Of a stretch of DNA of 64,000 nucleotides, positions 44,925 to 54,067 are shown piece after piece; the first letter of the stretch is position 1, and every line of letters starts with the position of its first letter. The position numbers were made by a program, and so were the translations under genes. The notes under the pieces are model-generated. The model was not told where the DNA came from. It did not search any database and was given only the letters and a program-made list of their open reading frames with translations. Source of the stretch: an uncultured Nitrosomonadales bacterium (GTDB taxonomy: Bacteria; Pseudomonadota; Gammaproteobacteria; Burkholderiales; Methylophilaceae); NCBI GenBank assembly GCA_913048465.1, contig CAJWVO010000007.1:1-64000 (forward strand). The letters run 5' to 3'.

Positions 44925-45449
44925 ATGAAATTTTTTATAGACCTCTTACCAGTAATTATATTTTTTGTCGTATACAAATACACAGATATTTTTTATGCCA
45001 CTTTTAGTGCAATTATAGTCAGCATCTTTTTAGCAATCACTACTTATCTAATTAAGAAAAAGATTGAAAAAATGGTGCTCATCAACACCCTGCTCATTAC
45101 TATTTTGGGAGGTCTAACCATATTATTAAAAGATAATACTTTTATAATGTGGAAACCGACTGCTATCTATTGGTTATTTGCATTGGTCTTAATTGTCAGT
45201 CAATTTTTATTCAAGAAAAACTTAATGAAGCAAATGTTAGGAAAACAAGTTAAGTTGCAAGATCATGCCTGGAATCATATTAGCATGAACGTCATTATAT
45301 TTATGATTGGTATAGGCATTTTAAATCTTTATGTCGCATTTAATTTCGATGAGAATACCTGGGTAAATTTTAAATTATTTGGCATTACCTTTTTACTATT
45401 CATTTTTATGATTTACCTAGCACTATATATTTCTAAGGAAAATAAATAA
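44925..45449 (+). CDS. yciB: Inner-membrane septation protein YciB
   Basis: Small inner-membrane protein (IspZ/YciB family) linked to cell division and envelope integrity. The 174-residue protein has five predicted membrane helices, the N-terminal FFIDLLPVIIFFVVYKYTD and the family block YWLFALVLIVSQ, and ends in a short cytoplasmic tail. Its stop overlaps yciI by one base (TAATG). It starts a plus-strand run reaching at least feoB. The exact biochemical activity is not established. Confidence 0.92.
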   Translation: MKFFIDLLPVIIFFVVYKYTDIFYATFSAIIVSIFLAITTYLIKKKIEKMVLINTLLITILGGLTILLKDNTFIMWKPTAIYWLFALVLIVSQFLFKKNLMKQMLGKQVKLQDHAWNHISMNVIIFMIGIGILNLYVAFNFDENTWVNFKLFGITFLLFIFMIYLALYISKENK

Positions 45450-45748
45450 TGTGGTATGTGATTCACAGCCAAGATAATCCGAACTCACTTGAAAAAAGAT
45501 TAAATACAAGGCCTGATCATATTGAGCGCCTTAAAGCTTTATTAAATCAAGGAAGGCTTATGGTTGCAGGTCCTTTACCTGCAATTGATAATGAGGATCC
45601 AGGACCGAATGGATATGAAGGCAGTTTAGTTATTGCTGAATTTGACTGTTTAGAGGATGCAAAAGAGTGGGCTCAAAATGATCCCTATGTTACTAACGGG
45701 ATATATCATTCTTTTACTGTTCAGCCGTTCAAGAAAGTTTTTCCTTAA
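45449..45748 (+). CDS. yciI: YciI-family protein
   Basis: 99-residue ferredoxin-like fold protein of the YCII superfamily, close to E. coli YciI. Conserved residues include the N-terminal WYVIHSQDNPNSLEKR, the R-x2-H-x-x-R pair (RPDHIERL) and the central GRLMVAGPLP with the family His/Asp set; ends near YHSFTVQPFKKV. Function is unknown. It directly follows yciB, as in other proteobacteria, and precedes the BolA-like gene. Confidence 0.92.
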   Translation: MWYVIHSQDNPNSLEKRLNTRPDHIERLKALLNQGRLMVAGPLPAIDNEDPGPNGYEGSLVIAEFDCLEDAKEWAQNDPYVTNGIYHSFTVQPFKKVFP

Positions 45749-45750
45749 TC

Positions 45751-45993
45751 ATGATTGACGAAATAAAAAAAAGACTCACATCACTTAATCCAGTGAGACT
45801 CGAAATTATCGATGATTCACATTTGCATCAGGGGCATGCAGGAAATTCAGGAGGTGGTCACTATACCATCATCATCAAAAGTAATTTATTAGAAAAACAA
45901 AACCGCATTCAATCACACAGGCAAATTTATGCTTTACTTGAAGACCTAATCCCTCAAAGAATTCATGCATTACAAATTAAAGTTGAAAAATGA
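45751..45993 (+). CDS. BolA-family protein
   Basis: 80-residue BolA-like protein. The fold core is visible: IEIKKRL-type N-terminal helix, the LEIIDDSHLHQGHAG segment with the conserved His cluster (about 27-33), GGGHYTIIIKSN, and the HRQIYALLEDL helix. BolA proteins pair with monothiol glutaredoxins in Fe-S trafficking or act as morphogenes. It lies 2 nt after yciI and overlaps the parvulin by 4 nt. Which BolA type it is cannot be fixed from sequence alone. Confidence 0.88.
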   Translation: MIDEIKKRLTSLNPVRLEIIDDSHLHQGHAGNSGGGHYTIIIKSNLLEKQNRIQSHRQIYALLEDLIPQRIHALQIKVEK

Positions 45994-46763
45994 AATATCA
46001 ATTTAATTTAATCATATTGTTAATTTTTATCTGTCCTTCTGTTTTTGCCGAGACAACGATTACAGTTAATTCCCAGTCATTAAATCCTAATTTAATTGAT
46101 TACATTTCCAATGAACTAAAATCCCAAGGAAGAGACATCGACGAGGAAATGAAGAAAAATATTATTGATAGACTGATTGAGCTAGAGATATTAACCGATG
46201 CAGCCACAAAAGAAGGCATTACCAGCGAAACAAAATTTCTTTCAAAAGTAGAGCTTACTTTTATGGAGATGGCCTATACAGAATATTTAAAAAAATACAT
46301 TAAAGAACATCCCATTTCAAATGAAGATATTGACTTAGCCTATAAAAATTTTATAAAGCAATTTAATGAACAAGAATACAAAGGACAACATATTTTAGTA
46401 AAAACAAAAAACGAGGCCCAATCTTTAATTGGTAAAATTGAAATAGGAAATGATTTTTCAGATCTGGCTAAAAGCTTTTCTATCGACAAAGCCTCAGCTG
46501 AAAAAGGTGGCGATCTTGATTGGTTTAGGTTGGAGGATATGGTTGAATCATTTGCTAATGAAATCAAAAATCTTCAAATAAATGAATTAAGCGGCGCTTT
46601 CCAAACTCAGTTCGGTTGGCATGTTTTTAAATTAACCGACAAAAAACCACTCACACCTCCTGAACTTAGTGAAATAAAAAAACGCTTGGAAGATGACTTA
46701 AAAAAAAGAAAATTAAAAGATCACATTAAAGAATTGAAACGAAATGCAGAAATCTCAAATTAG
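45990..46763 (+). CDS. Exported parvulin-type peptidyl-prolyl isomerase
   Basis: 257-residue periplasmic PPIase of the PrsA/SurA/Cbf2 type. It has a Sec signal peptide (about 1-20), a helical N-terminal chaperone region and one parvulin domain (about 125-215) with KGQHILVKTKNEAQSL, SKGG-like KGGDLDW and GWHVFKL. It probably folds envelope proteins. The last 20 nt of the gene overlap the start of feoA. It overlaps the BolA gene by 4 nt and is thus in the yciB operon. Confidence 0.9.
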   Translation: MKYQFNLIILLIFICPSVFAETTITVNSQSLNPNLIDYISNELKSQGRDIDEEMKKNIIDRLIELEILTDAATKEGITSETKFLSKVELTFMEMAYTEYLKKYIKEHPISNEDIDLAYKNFIKQFNEQEYKGQHILVKTKNEAQSLIGKIEIGNDFSDLAKSFSIDKASAEKGGDLDWFRLEDMVESFANEIKNLQINELSGAFQTQFGWHVFKLTDKKPLTPPELSEIKKRLEDDLKKRKLKDHIKELKRNAEISN

Positions 46764-46983
46764 ATTATTATCCGAACTTTCTCAAAATTCTTTTGCTACT
46801 ATTGTTGAAATTGATCACCAACCCTCTTTTACATTAAAAGCGGCCGCATTAGGATTAAAAATTAATAAGACAGTGTGTGTGCTTCATAAATCCAATAACG
46901 GTCCAATATGCATCAAGGTGAATACATCATCTTTTATGATTCGAGCTATAGATGCAGCAAAAATTAAGGTCATTCCTCAATGA
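46744..46983 (+). CDS. feoA: FeoA-type ferrous iron transport accessory protein
   Basis: 79-residue SH3-like protein of the FeoA family, an accessory for FeoB. The sequence has the family beta-strand pattern, with AALGLKINKTVCVLHKS in the middle. Start at 46744 overlaps the parvulin gene by 20 nt, unusual here but supported by the coupled ATGA junction with feoB at 46980-46983. No ribosome site is obvious, so it may rely on coupling. Sequence similarity is moderate, and the identification rests partly on position before feoB. Confidence 0.8.
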   Translation: MQKSQIRLLSELSQNSFATIVEIDHQPSFTLKAAALGLKINKTVCVLHKSNNGPICIKVNTSSFMIRAIDAAKIKVIPQ

Positions 46984-48704
46984 AAAAAATTGCTCTCATT
47001 GGAATGCCTAATTCAGGTAAGTCTACCTTCTTTAATTCAATCAGCGGGGCATCGGCAAGAATTGCAAATTGGTCTGGAGTGACTGTAGATGTTGAAAGCG
47101 TTAGAACATTAATATTTGGCGAAATTGTAGAGCTTATTGACCTTCCGGGTGTTTACTCATTACATTCTGGATCTGATGATGAAGTTGTTGTCCACGAATT
47201 CTTAAAAAATAATCAAATTGATGAAATATTTTTTATTCTCAATTCAACTCAAATTGATCGACAAATTATTTTAGCTACCGAATTATTGAATATGGGATTC
47301 AACCTACGAATTTTATGCAATATGCATGACGAGGCTAAAAAGAATGGCATCAAGATACATTTTGAAAAATTGCAAAACCGGCTTCAAGTGCCGATTCATC
47401 CCATTAGCGCAAAATTTAAAGAGGGATATGAGTTTTTATCAAAAAAACAAGAATTAAAAAAAACAAAAGAGAAGTCAAAAAAATTCTCAGAAAGTGAAAT
47501 TAAAAATTACGTATCTTTTCCCAGGACATTGGATACCTCAACTACTGAGAAACTGGATAAATTTTTTCTTCATCCTTACTTAGGGTTGCCCATTTTCTTT
47601 ATTACGCTTTTTTTTCTATTTCAAATTATTTATGGTGTAGCAGAACCAATTCAAGATCTCCTTGGAGGTGTATTTGATTATTTTGGAGGCTTATTACAAT
47701 CAAATTTAAATCCATGGTTGCCTAACCTACTGTCCTCTTTTGTATATGATGGAATATATCTTGGAATCACAACCGTGCTTACTTTTGTGCCCGTCATCGT
47801 TATTTTCTTTCTAATGATGTCATTTATAGAAAATAGCGGCTATCTTTCAAGGGCTGCATTTGTAATGGATCGCATGATGGAGAAAATGGGTCTGGATGGT
47901 CGCAGTTTTGTGATGATTCTCTTTGGTTTTGGATGTAATGTGCCAGCTTTGATGGGAACAAAAATAATGCGTTCTAAATCCATCCGCTATCTTTCCATGC
48001 TTATTATTCCATTTTCATTGTGCTCTGCACGACTGCAAGTCTTTTTATTTTTTACAGCGATTTTTTTTGAACCAAGAATTGGTGGATTGATATTGTTTTT
48101 AATGTATATCATCAGCTTTTTACTAATCCTTTTCACAGCAATAATTTTTAAAAAAGACCAAGCGGATAATGAATCAGTTCTTATCGAAATGCCAGCCTAT
48201 CAATTACCAACCCTCAGACAAAATATGCTAACAGCCTCTCATGAGGTCAAACATTTTTTAACAAGAGCATCAAAATTTATTTTAGGAGGGGTTATTGTCG
48301 TTTGGCTTCTGACGAACGTCTATATTTCACCAGAATTAAGTGTTGCTGACTCTATTGGTAAAGCACTCAACCCAATTTTTGATCCAATCGGGATTAATGA
48401 CAAACTAATTATTGCTCTGATTTTTGGTTTCATTGCTAAAGAGATTGTGATTGGAGCTCTTGCAGTTATTTTTTCTGGAAATGACAGCACTCTTCCAGAC
48501 TTACTGTTCAATTACATAACTTGGCAACAAGCTATAAGCTTTATGATTTTTACTCTAATTTATACTCCATGCTTGTCAACCATTGCGGTCATTAAGAATC
48601 AATCAAAAAGTAAAAAATTAGTCCTGACATCGCTGATATGGTCTTTATTACTGGCATGGGTTATTAGCTTTGTAACCTATCAAAGTTTATTATTTTTATA
48701 TTGA
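46980..48704 (+). CDS. feoB: Ferrous iron transporter FeoB (compact form)
   Basis: GTP-gated Fe2+ importer of the inner membrane. The 574-residue protein has an N-terminal G domain with G1 GMPNSGKS (7-14), G3 DLPG (about 54-57), NMHD as G4 (about 118-121) and SAK as G5, then a short linker and about eight membrane helices with gate motifs GCNVPA and PFSLCSAR, FIAKEI and YTPCLST. It is about 200 residues shorter than E. coli FeoB, mainly by a shorter linker/GDI region and C-terminus. feoC is absent. Confidence 0.93.
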   Translation: MKKIALIGMPNSGKSTFFNSISGASARIANWSGVTVDVESVRTLIFGEIVELIDLPGVYSLHSGSDDEVVVHEFLKNNQIDEIFFILNSTQIDRQIILATELLNMGFNLRILCNMHDEAKKNGIKIHFEKLQNRLQVPIHPISAKFKEGYEFLSKKQELKKTKEKSKKFSESEIKNYVSFPRTLDTSTTEKLDKFFLHPYLGLPIFFITLFFLFQIIYGVAEPIQDLLGGVFDYFGGLLQSNLNPWLPNLLSSFVYDGIYLGITTVLTFVPVIVIFFLMMSFIENSGYLSRAAFVMDRMMEKMGLDGRSFVMILFGFGCNVPALMGTKIMRSKSIRYLSMLIIPFSLCSARLQVFLFFTAIFFEPRIGGLILFLMYIISFLLILFTAIIFKKDQADNESVLIEMPAYQLPTLRQNMLTASHEVKHFLTRASKFILGGVIVVWLLTNVYISPELSVADSIGKALNPIFDPIGINDKLIIALIFGFIAKEIVIGALAVIFSGNDSTLPDLLFNYITWQQAISFMIFTLIYTPCLSTIAVIKNQSKSKKLVLTSLIWSLLLAWVISFVTYQSLLFLY

Positions 48705-48743
48705 TAATTAAGCAAGATTGGTGCGAAAAAAAAGCATGCTATC

Positions 48744-48752
48744 TGTTAAAAT
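48744..48752 (+). promoter_or_regulatory. Candidate extended -10 promoter of purL
   Basis: TG-T-TAAAAT, an extended -10 element (TGnTATAAT-like), lies 30 nt before the purL GTG in the 77-nt feoB-purL gap. No good -35 is present at 17 bp, which fits an extended -10 class but lowers confidence. I see no operator or riboswitch in the gap. Confidence 0.4.
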
Positions 48753-48781
48753 GTTACTTTAATTAATATACCTATCATCAA

Positions 48782-51700
48782 GTGATTCATTATCATTGTA
48801 GCCAGACGGCACTTTCCAAAAACCAAGAAGAAAAGCTACTAAAAAAGATTAGCTCATCACATAGTCAGATTGTAAATCTCCATAGTCAATATATTCATTA
48901 TGCTGAATTTATTGATGAGCCATCTTTGGATGACATTAAAACTCTTGAAAACCTCCTCATCTATGGTGAACCAAGAGAAAGCGGTTCAACATCAAAACAT
49001 AAATTTATTATTATTCCAAGATTCGGAACCTTATCCCCATGGGCCTCAAAAGCAACCGACATTGCTAAACGATGTGGTTTAAAGATTACAAAAATTGAGC
49101 GTGGATTATTAATAAATTTAATCTCAGAAAAAGATTTGGTGCAAAAAGAAATTGAAGAAATTTCACGAAACTGTTTTGACCGTATGACTGAAACTATCAT
49201 ATATGATCAAATTGATGGACATAAACTATTTATTCAAGAGGATCCTAAACCCCTTCAGTCAGTAGATATCTTGAATAATGGAATCAATATTCTTCATGAT
49301 TACAATATTAAAAATGGTTTGGCTTTATCAGAGGATGAAGTGCAGTACTTATATCAAAACTTTTTAAAAATTAACAAAAACCCTACTGATGCCGAACTGA
49401 TGATGTTTGCACAAGCCAATTCGGAACATTGCCGTCATAAAATCTTTAATGCTTCATGGAATATGGATGGAAAAGATCAAGAAAAATCTTTATTCCAAAT
49501 GATTAGAAATACGCATAACAAAAACCCAAAAAAAACTATCGTTGCCTACTCTGATAATTCCTCAATCATAGAGGGTAAAAAAATTAATCGTTTTTATCCA
49601 GGCAGAGATAATAAATTTAAACCTCATTCGGAAAAGACTCATTATCTTATGAAGGTTGAAACCCATAATCATCCAACAGCAATCTCCCCTTTTCCTGGAG
49701 CTGCTACAGGTTCGGGTGGTGAAATAAGAGATGAGGGGGCGACAGGGCGAGGTTCAAAACCAAAAGCAGGTCTGACTGGATTCTCCGTATCAAATTTAAA
49801 TATACCTAACTACTCTCTTCCTTGGGAAACAGCTCCTGAAAAACCAGATCACATATCCTCTCCATTAGATATTATGATTGATGGACCGATAGGGGGTGCA
49901 TCATACAATAATGAATTTGGACGGCCCAATATTGCAGGGTACTTTAGGGTGTTTGAGCAAAAAGTTGATGGAAAAAAATATGGATACCATAAGCCCATCA
50001 TGCTGGCTGGCGGCGTAGGTAACATCAGTGATAACCATACTCACAAGAAGCTTCTTGATGAAAATGTATTATTAATTCAACTTGGTGGTCCTGGCATGTT
50101 GATTGGGCTCGGAGGAGGAGCTGCATCCTCAATGGATAGTGGATCTAATGACGAAAGTTTAGATTATGCATCAGTGCAAAGAGGTAATCCTGAAATTCAA
50201 AGAAGGGCTCAAGAAGTTATTGATCGATGTTGGCAGTTACAAGAAGACAATCCTATTTTAAGTATCCATGACGTTGGCGCTGGAGGGCTATCTAATGCAT
50301 TTCCTGAGCTCATTAATGATGGCGAGGTCGGAGCGGAGTTTGATATTAGGAATATTGATACCGAAGAGAAAGGCATGGCCCCTCATGAATTGTGGTGCAA
50401 TGAGTCACAGGAAAGATACGTATTGGCTATTAATCAACAATCGTTAGATTTATTTAAAAAAATCTGTGATAGAGAACGTTGTCCTTTTAGAGTCATAGGT
50501 AAAGCGAAGAAAAATCGTCATATTCACGTTAAGGATAATTTACTAAATCAAGATGTTGTTAATATGGACCTTGACGTTCTACTAGGAAAACCACCAAAAT
50601 TATTAAAAAAAATTCCAAAAAAAATAGAAAAGGATATTCCAAAATCATCCAAGATAAATGACAAAGATTTATATAAAAAAGTTATTTCACACCCTTCAGT
50701 AGCTTCAAAGAAGTTTTTAATAACGATTGGAGATAGATCTGTTACTGGACTGATTGCTCAAGACCAAATGGTGGGACCATGGCAAACACCAGTATCAAAT
50801 GTTGCTGTGACAAAATTTTCTTTTGAAGATGTAACAGGTGAAGCTTTTGCTATAGGAGAAAGAACCCCATTAGCTATATCCAATGCAAAAAAATCTGCTC
50901 GAATGGCTGTAGCGGAGGCTATCACCAATATAGTTGCCGCTAATATAGGAAATATTACTAATGTTAAATTATCAGCCAACTGGATGGCAGCAAGCGGTGA
51001 TGATGATGAAGATAACAATCTCTTTGCTGCGGTGCATGCTGTCGGTGAGGAGCTTTGCCCACAATTAGGGATATCAATTCCTGTCGGCAAAGATTCCATG
51101 TCCATGACAACAAAATGGAATGATAGGGTCGTCACCTCTCCCCTTTCACTAATTGTTACAGCATTTTCTGAATGTGAAAATATTCAAAAAACATGTACGC
51201 CTGAATTTATTAGGCAAGATGATTACATCTTCTTGTATATTGATTTAGGTATGAATCAATACAGAATCGGTGGATCGATTGCTGAGCAGGTGAATAATAC
51301 TATGTCATCAGAATGTCCTGACATTGATGATCCAAAAATATTAGTTGGCTTCTGTGACGTTATTCAACAACTCATAAATCAAAATTTAATTTATGCCTAC
51401 CATGATAGGTCAGATGGCGGTTTGTTTGCGACATTATCTGAAATGGCATTTGCCTCTCGTTGTGGAATTGATATCGATTTATCTCAGATTAATGCAGAAT
51501 ATCCAAATATTTTATTCTCGGAAGAGCTAGGTGCAGTCATACAAGTAGACAAAAAAAATGAAGAGGAAATCATTAATTTGTTTCGAGAAAAAAATATTAA
51601 ATATATCTTTAATATTGGAAAAATAAATCATTTAAATCAAATCAACATTAAGCACGGTTCAGATTTTATTCTAGAACAAAGATCTGAGCTTGAGAAAATA

Positions 51701-52630
51701 TGGTCGCTAAACAGCTATCACATTCAATCAATTCGTGACAATGCCAAACTAGCAGCACAAGAGTTAAGCCTTGTGGATGATAACAATGACCCTGGAATTC
51801 GATCAGATATAAAGTTTAAGTTAAAGTTTACATCCATCGCGGGCACCAAAAAACCTCAAATAGCGATCCTTCGTGAACAGGGGGTTAATGGTCATTATGA
51901 GATGGCAGCTGCTTTCTATTACGCCGGATTCGATACAATCGATGTTCATATGCAAGACCTAATGGACGGAAATTATACCATTACAGATTTTAGAGCTTTT
52001 GTTGCTTGCGGCGGTTTTTCATATGGTGATGTCCTGGGTGCAGGAGAAGGTTGGTCTAAAGTGATCCTCAACAACCCAATGCTGCGGGATCAGTTTACGT
52101 CCTTCTTTAATCAGTCAAACTCAATAGCCTTGGGGGTTTGTAATGGATGTCAGATGATGTCTAACCTTAAATCTATTATCCCGGGTGCAGACAAATGGCC
52201 AAAATTTGTGAAAAATTTATCTGATCAGTTTGAATCAAGAGTGGTGACGGTAAAAATACCAAAAAATAATTCTATCTTTTTTAATGAAATGGAAAACTCC
52301 TCTATTCCTGTGATTACAGCCCACGGCGAAGGAAGAGCTTTCTTCTCTAATCCAAATGATCATAAAGAAATGAGTCAAAAGGAACAAATTACATTACAAT
52401 ATGTCACAAACTTGCATGAGGTAACAACACATTACCCATTAAATCCAAATGGTTCAGTTGATGGTGTAACAGGTTTTACCAATGATGATGGACGTTTTAA
52501 TATCATGATGCCTCATCCGGAGCGTGTGTTTAGATCGGATCAAAACACTTGGTCTCGAGATAAAAATAGCGGATATGGGCCTTGGTTTAAAATGTTTACT
52601 AATGCATATTATTATTTAAAGAACAGTTAG
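48782..52630 (+). CDS. purL: Phosphoribosylformylglycinamidine synthase PurL
   Basis: Large single-chain FGAM synthase of purine biosynthesis, coupling glutamine hydrolysis to ATP-driven amidation of FGAR. The 1282-residue protein is close to the E. coli length. It has the N-terminal PurS-like domain, the conserved ANSEHCRHKIF (about 210-220), EVETHNHPTAISPFPGAATG-type ATP site, and a C-terminal glutaminase with the nucleophile Cys in GVCNGCQMM and PHPERVF. It starts with GTG at 48782. Monocistronic in appearance, apart from the small ankyrin gene 7 nt after it. Confidence 0.97.
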   Translation: MIHYHCSQTALSKNQEEKLLKKISSSHSQIVNLHSQYIHYAEFIDEPSLDDIKTLENLLIYGEPRESGSTSKHKFIIIPRFGTLSPWASKATDIAKRCGLKITKIERGLLINLISEKDLVQKEIEEISRNCFDRMTETIIYDQIDGHKLFIQEDPKPLQSVDILNNGINILHDYNIKNGLALSEDEVQYLYQNFLKINKNPTDAELMMFAQANSEHCRHKIFNASWNMDGKDQEKSLFQMIRNTHNKNPKKTIVAYSDNSSIIEGKKINRFYPGRDNKFKPHSEKTHYLMKVETHNHPTAISPFPGAATGSGGEIRDEGATGRGSKPKAGLTGFSVSNLNIPNYSLPWETAPEKPDHISSPLDIMIDGPIGGASYNNEFGRPNIAGYFRVFEQKVDGKKYGYHKPIMLAGGVGNISDNHTHKKLLDENVLLIQLGGPGMLIGLGGGAASSMDSGSNDESLDYASVQRGNPEIQRRAQEVIDRCWQLQEDNPILSIHDVGAGGLSNAFPELINDGEVGAEFDIRNIDTEEKGMAPHELWCNESQERYVLAINQQSLDLFKKICDRERCPFRVIGKAKKNRHIHVKDNLLNQDVVNMDLDVLLGKPPKLLKKIPKKIEKDIPKSSKINDKDLYKKVISHPSVASKKFLITIGDRSVTGLIAQDQMVGPWQTPVSNVAVTKFSFEDVTGEAFAIGERTPLAISNAKKSARMAVAEAITNIVAANIGNITNVKLSANWMAASGDDDEDNNLFAAVHAVGEELCPQLGISIPVGKDSMSMTTKWNDRVVTSPLSLIVTAFSECENIQKTCTPEFIRQDDYIFLYIDLGMNQYRIGGSIAEQVNNTMSSECPDIDDPKILVGFCDVIQQLINQNLIYAYHDRSDGGLFATLSEMAFASRCGIDIDLSQINAEYPNILFSEELGAVIQVDKKNEEEIINLFREKNIKYIFNIGKINHLNQINIKHGSDFILEQRSELEKIWSLNSYHIQSIRDNAKLAAQELSLVDDNNDPGIRSDIKFKLKFTSIAGTKKPQIAILREQGVNGHYEMAAAFYYAGFDTIDVHMQDLMDGNYTITDFRAFVACGGFSYGDVLGAGEGWSKVILNNPMLRDQFTSFFNQSNSIALGVCNGCQMMSNLKSIIPGADKWPKFVKNLSDQFESRVVTVKIPKNNSIFFNEMENSSIPVITAHGEGRAFFSNPNDHKEMSQKEQITLQYVTNLHEVTTHYPLNPNGSVDGVTGFTNDDGRFNIMMPHPERVFRSDQNTWSRDKNSGYGPWFKMFTNAYYYLKNS

Positions 52631-52637
52631 GAATGTT

Positions 52638-53114
52638 ATGAAAAAATTATTTAGTTTATTTTTGTTAATTTTAAGTCTTAATGCATACGCAGGATTAACC
52701 GATCCTGAAGAATTGGAATTTACCGGTGCGCTAAATGATGGTGACTTAAAAACAGTCAAGATGTATGTTGAACAAAAAGCTGTCCCATTAGAAGACAAAT
52801 ATTTTGCTTGGACTCCATTCCTAATTACTGCTGCAAAAAATCAATTTGAAATCCTAAAATATTTAACTGAAAAAGGTGCTGACATTGATTACATTCACCC
52901 TGTGACTAGGATGACTGGTTTTCATCATGCTGCATTTAATGGTAACAAAGAAATGGCTAAATACCTTGCAGAAAAAGGTATTGATATTAATAAGAAGCTT
53001 AAAGGCGATGTTTCTATTGTGAGGGCACTTAAAGATGATGGTAAGGAAGATATGGCTAAATATCTTATTACTCTGGGAGTAAGCGAAGAGGGTTGTGAAG
53101 GCAAGTGCTTTTAA
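52638..53114 (+). CDS. Exported ankyrin-repeat protein
   Basis: 158-residue protein with a Sec signal peptide (about 1-18, cut after NAYA) followed by about three to four ankyrin repeats: LNDGDLKTVKMYVEQKA, TPFLITAAKNQFEILKYLTEKG, TGFHHAAFNGNKEMAKYLAEKG and a final KEDMAKYLITLG. The C-terminus has two cysteines (CEGKCF) that could form a disulfide in the periplasm. Function unknown. It lies 7 nt after purL and before a bidirectional terminator, so it is probably co-transcribed with purL. Base use looks like that of its neighbours. Confidence 0.85.
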   Translation: MKKLFSLFLLILSLNAYAGLTDPEELEFTGALNDGDLKTVKMYVEQKAVPLEDKYFAWTPFLITAAKNQFEILKYLTEKGADIDYIHPVTRMTGFHHAAFNGNKEMAKYLAEKGIDINKKLKGDVSIVRALKDDGKEDMAKYLITLGVSEEGCEGKCF

Positions 53115-53136
53115 TTAATAAACACTAATTTCCTAT

Positions 53137-53167
53137 AAAAGCATCTCAATGAGATGCTTTTTTTATT
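53137..53167. terminator. Bidirectional terminator, purL-ankyrin / serB
   Basis: AAAAGCATCTC and GAGATGCTTTT pair over 11 bp (53137-53147 and 53151-53161) with a 3-nt loop, flanked by T and A runs. It lies between the ankyrin gene (plus) and the serB stop (minus) and can end transcription in both directions. The 3-nt loop is short, so one terminal pair may open. Confidence 0.9.
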
Positions 53168-54008
53168 CTCTTTCCATATACTTGAATAGATCCAAAAGAG
53201 TTTTGTAATAACCTTTTTTTACCGACCAGGTAACAAGATTATCCAATACTGGTTTTCCATGCATAGATATACTCAAGCCAGATTCATTAAACATATTAAT
53301 ATCATTCGCACCATCACCTATCACCATGATTTGACCTTTCTTAATACCGTGTTGGTTTGCAATTTTTAGGGTCAGTTCAGCTTTTTTCTCAGCATTAACT
53401 ATCTCACCAACCAGATTTCCAGTTAATTCATTATTAAAAACTTCAAAGGTATTAGAAAAAGCGTAGTCCATAGATAAAGATTTTTTTACATAATCAACAA
53501 AATACGTAAAGCCGCCAGAAACAACAACAGTAATTAAATCGTGAGATTTAGCATAATTTATCCATTCATTGACATGAGGCTGAAATTTTATTTTTTCATT
53601 AATAATTTTTTCAAATGATGCAACATTAATTCCTTTTAATAGCCCTACCCTTTTCTTTATACTTTCATCAAAACATAATTGTCCCTGCATGGTTAACTCA
53701 GTAATTTCAGATATTTCTTTTTTTAAATTAAGAAGTTCGGCTATTTCATCAATACACTCATTTTGAATGAGTGTGGAATCCATATCACAAACAAGAAGTT
53801 TAAAATCTTTAATTGTTTTTTTTATGTTGAGAAAAAACTGAGTCTCAGATGAAGTCAGTTTTTTCTTATTCTCTATAAAAAAATTAGAGTTACTTTCAAA
53901 AGTGCTAAATTGATTGTCAAGTTTTTTTACATCATCCTCAAAATGACTAATTTTATGTTCATCAATAAATCGATGAAGATCCTCGTTACAAATCAAGTAA
54001 TTTTCCAT
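53163..54008 (-). CDS. serB: Phosphoserine phosphatase SerB
   Basis: HAD-family hydrolase, last step of serine synthesis. With the ATG at 54008 it has 281 residues. The N-terminal region (about 1-70) is a reduced, poorly conserved form of the regulatory part. The catalytic domain has the nucleophile in DMDSTLIQNECIDEIAE (about 75-91), VVVSGGF and the loop GDGANDINMF (about 231-240). A few in-frame codons precede 54008 but are not family-like. Divergent from sucC, convergent on the purL-ankyrin unit. Confidence 0.94.
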   Translation of the reverse strand: MENYLICNEDLHRFIDEHKISHFEDDVKKLDNQFSTFESNSNFFIENKKKLTSSETQFFLNIKKTIKDFKLLVCDMDSTLIQNECIDEIAELLNLKKEISEITELTMQGQLCFDESIKKRVGLLKGINVASFEKIINEKIKFQPHVNEWINYAKSHDLITVVVSGGFTYFVDYVKKSLSMDYAFSNTFEVFNNELTGNLVGEIVNAEKKAELTLKIANQHGIKKGQIMVIGDGANDINMFNESGLSISMHGKPVLDNLVTWSVKKGYYKTLLDLFKYMERE

Positions 54009-54067
54009 GCACACATTATACAACTCTTACCAATCTGATATCATTATGTTTTAACTGATTAACGACG

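Noticed and set aside
50758-51135. 125-codon minus-strand frame within purL
   Set aside because: Shadow of the highly conserved PurL catalytic core; no independent support.
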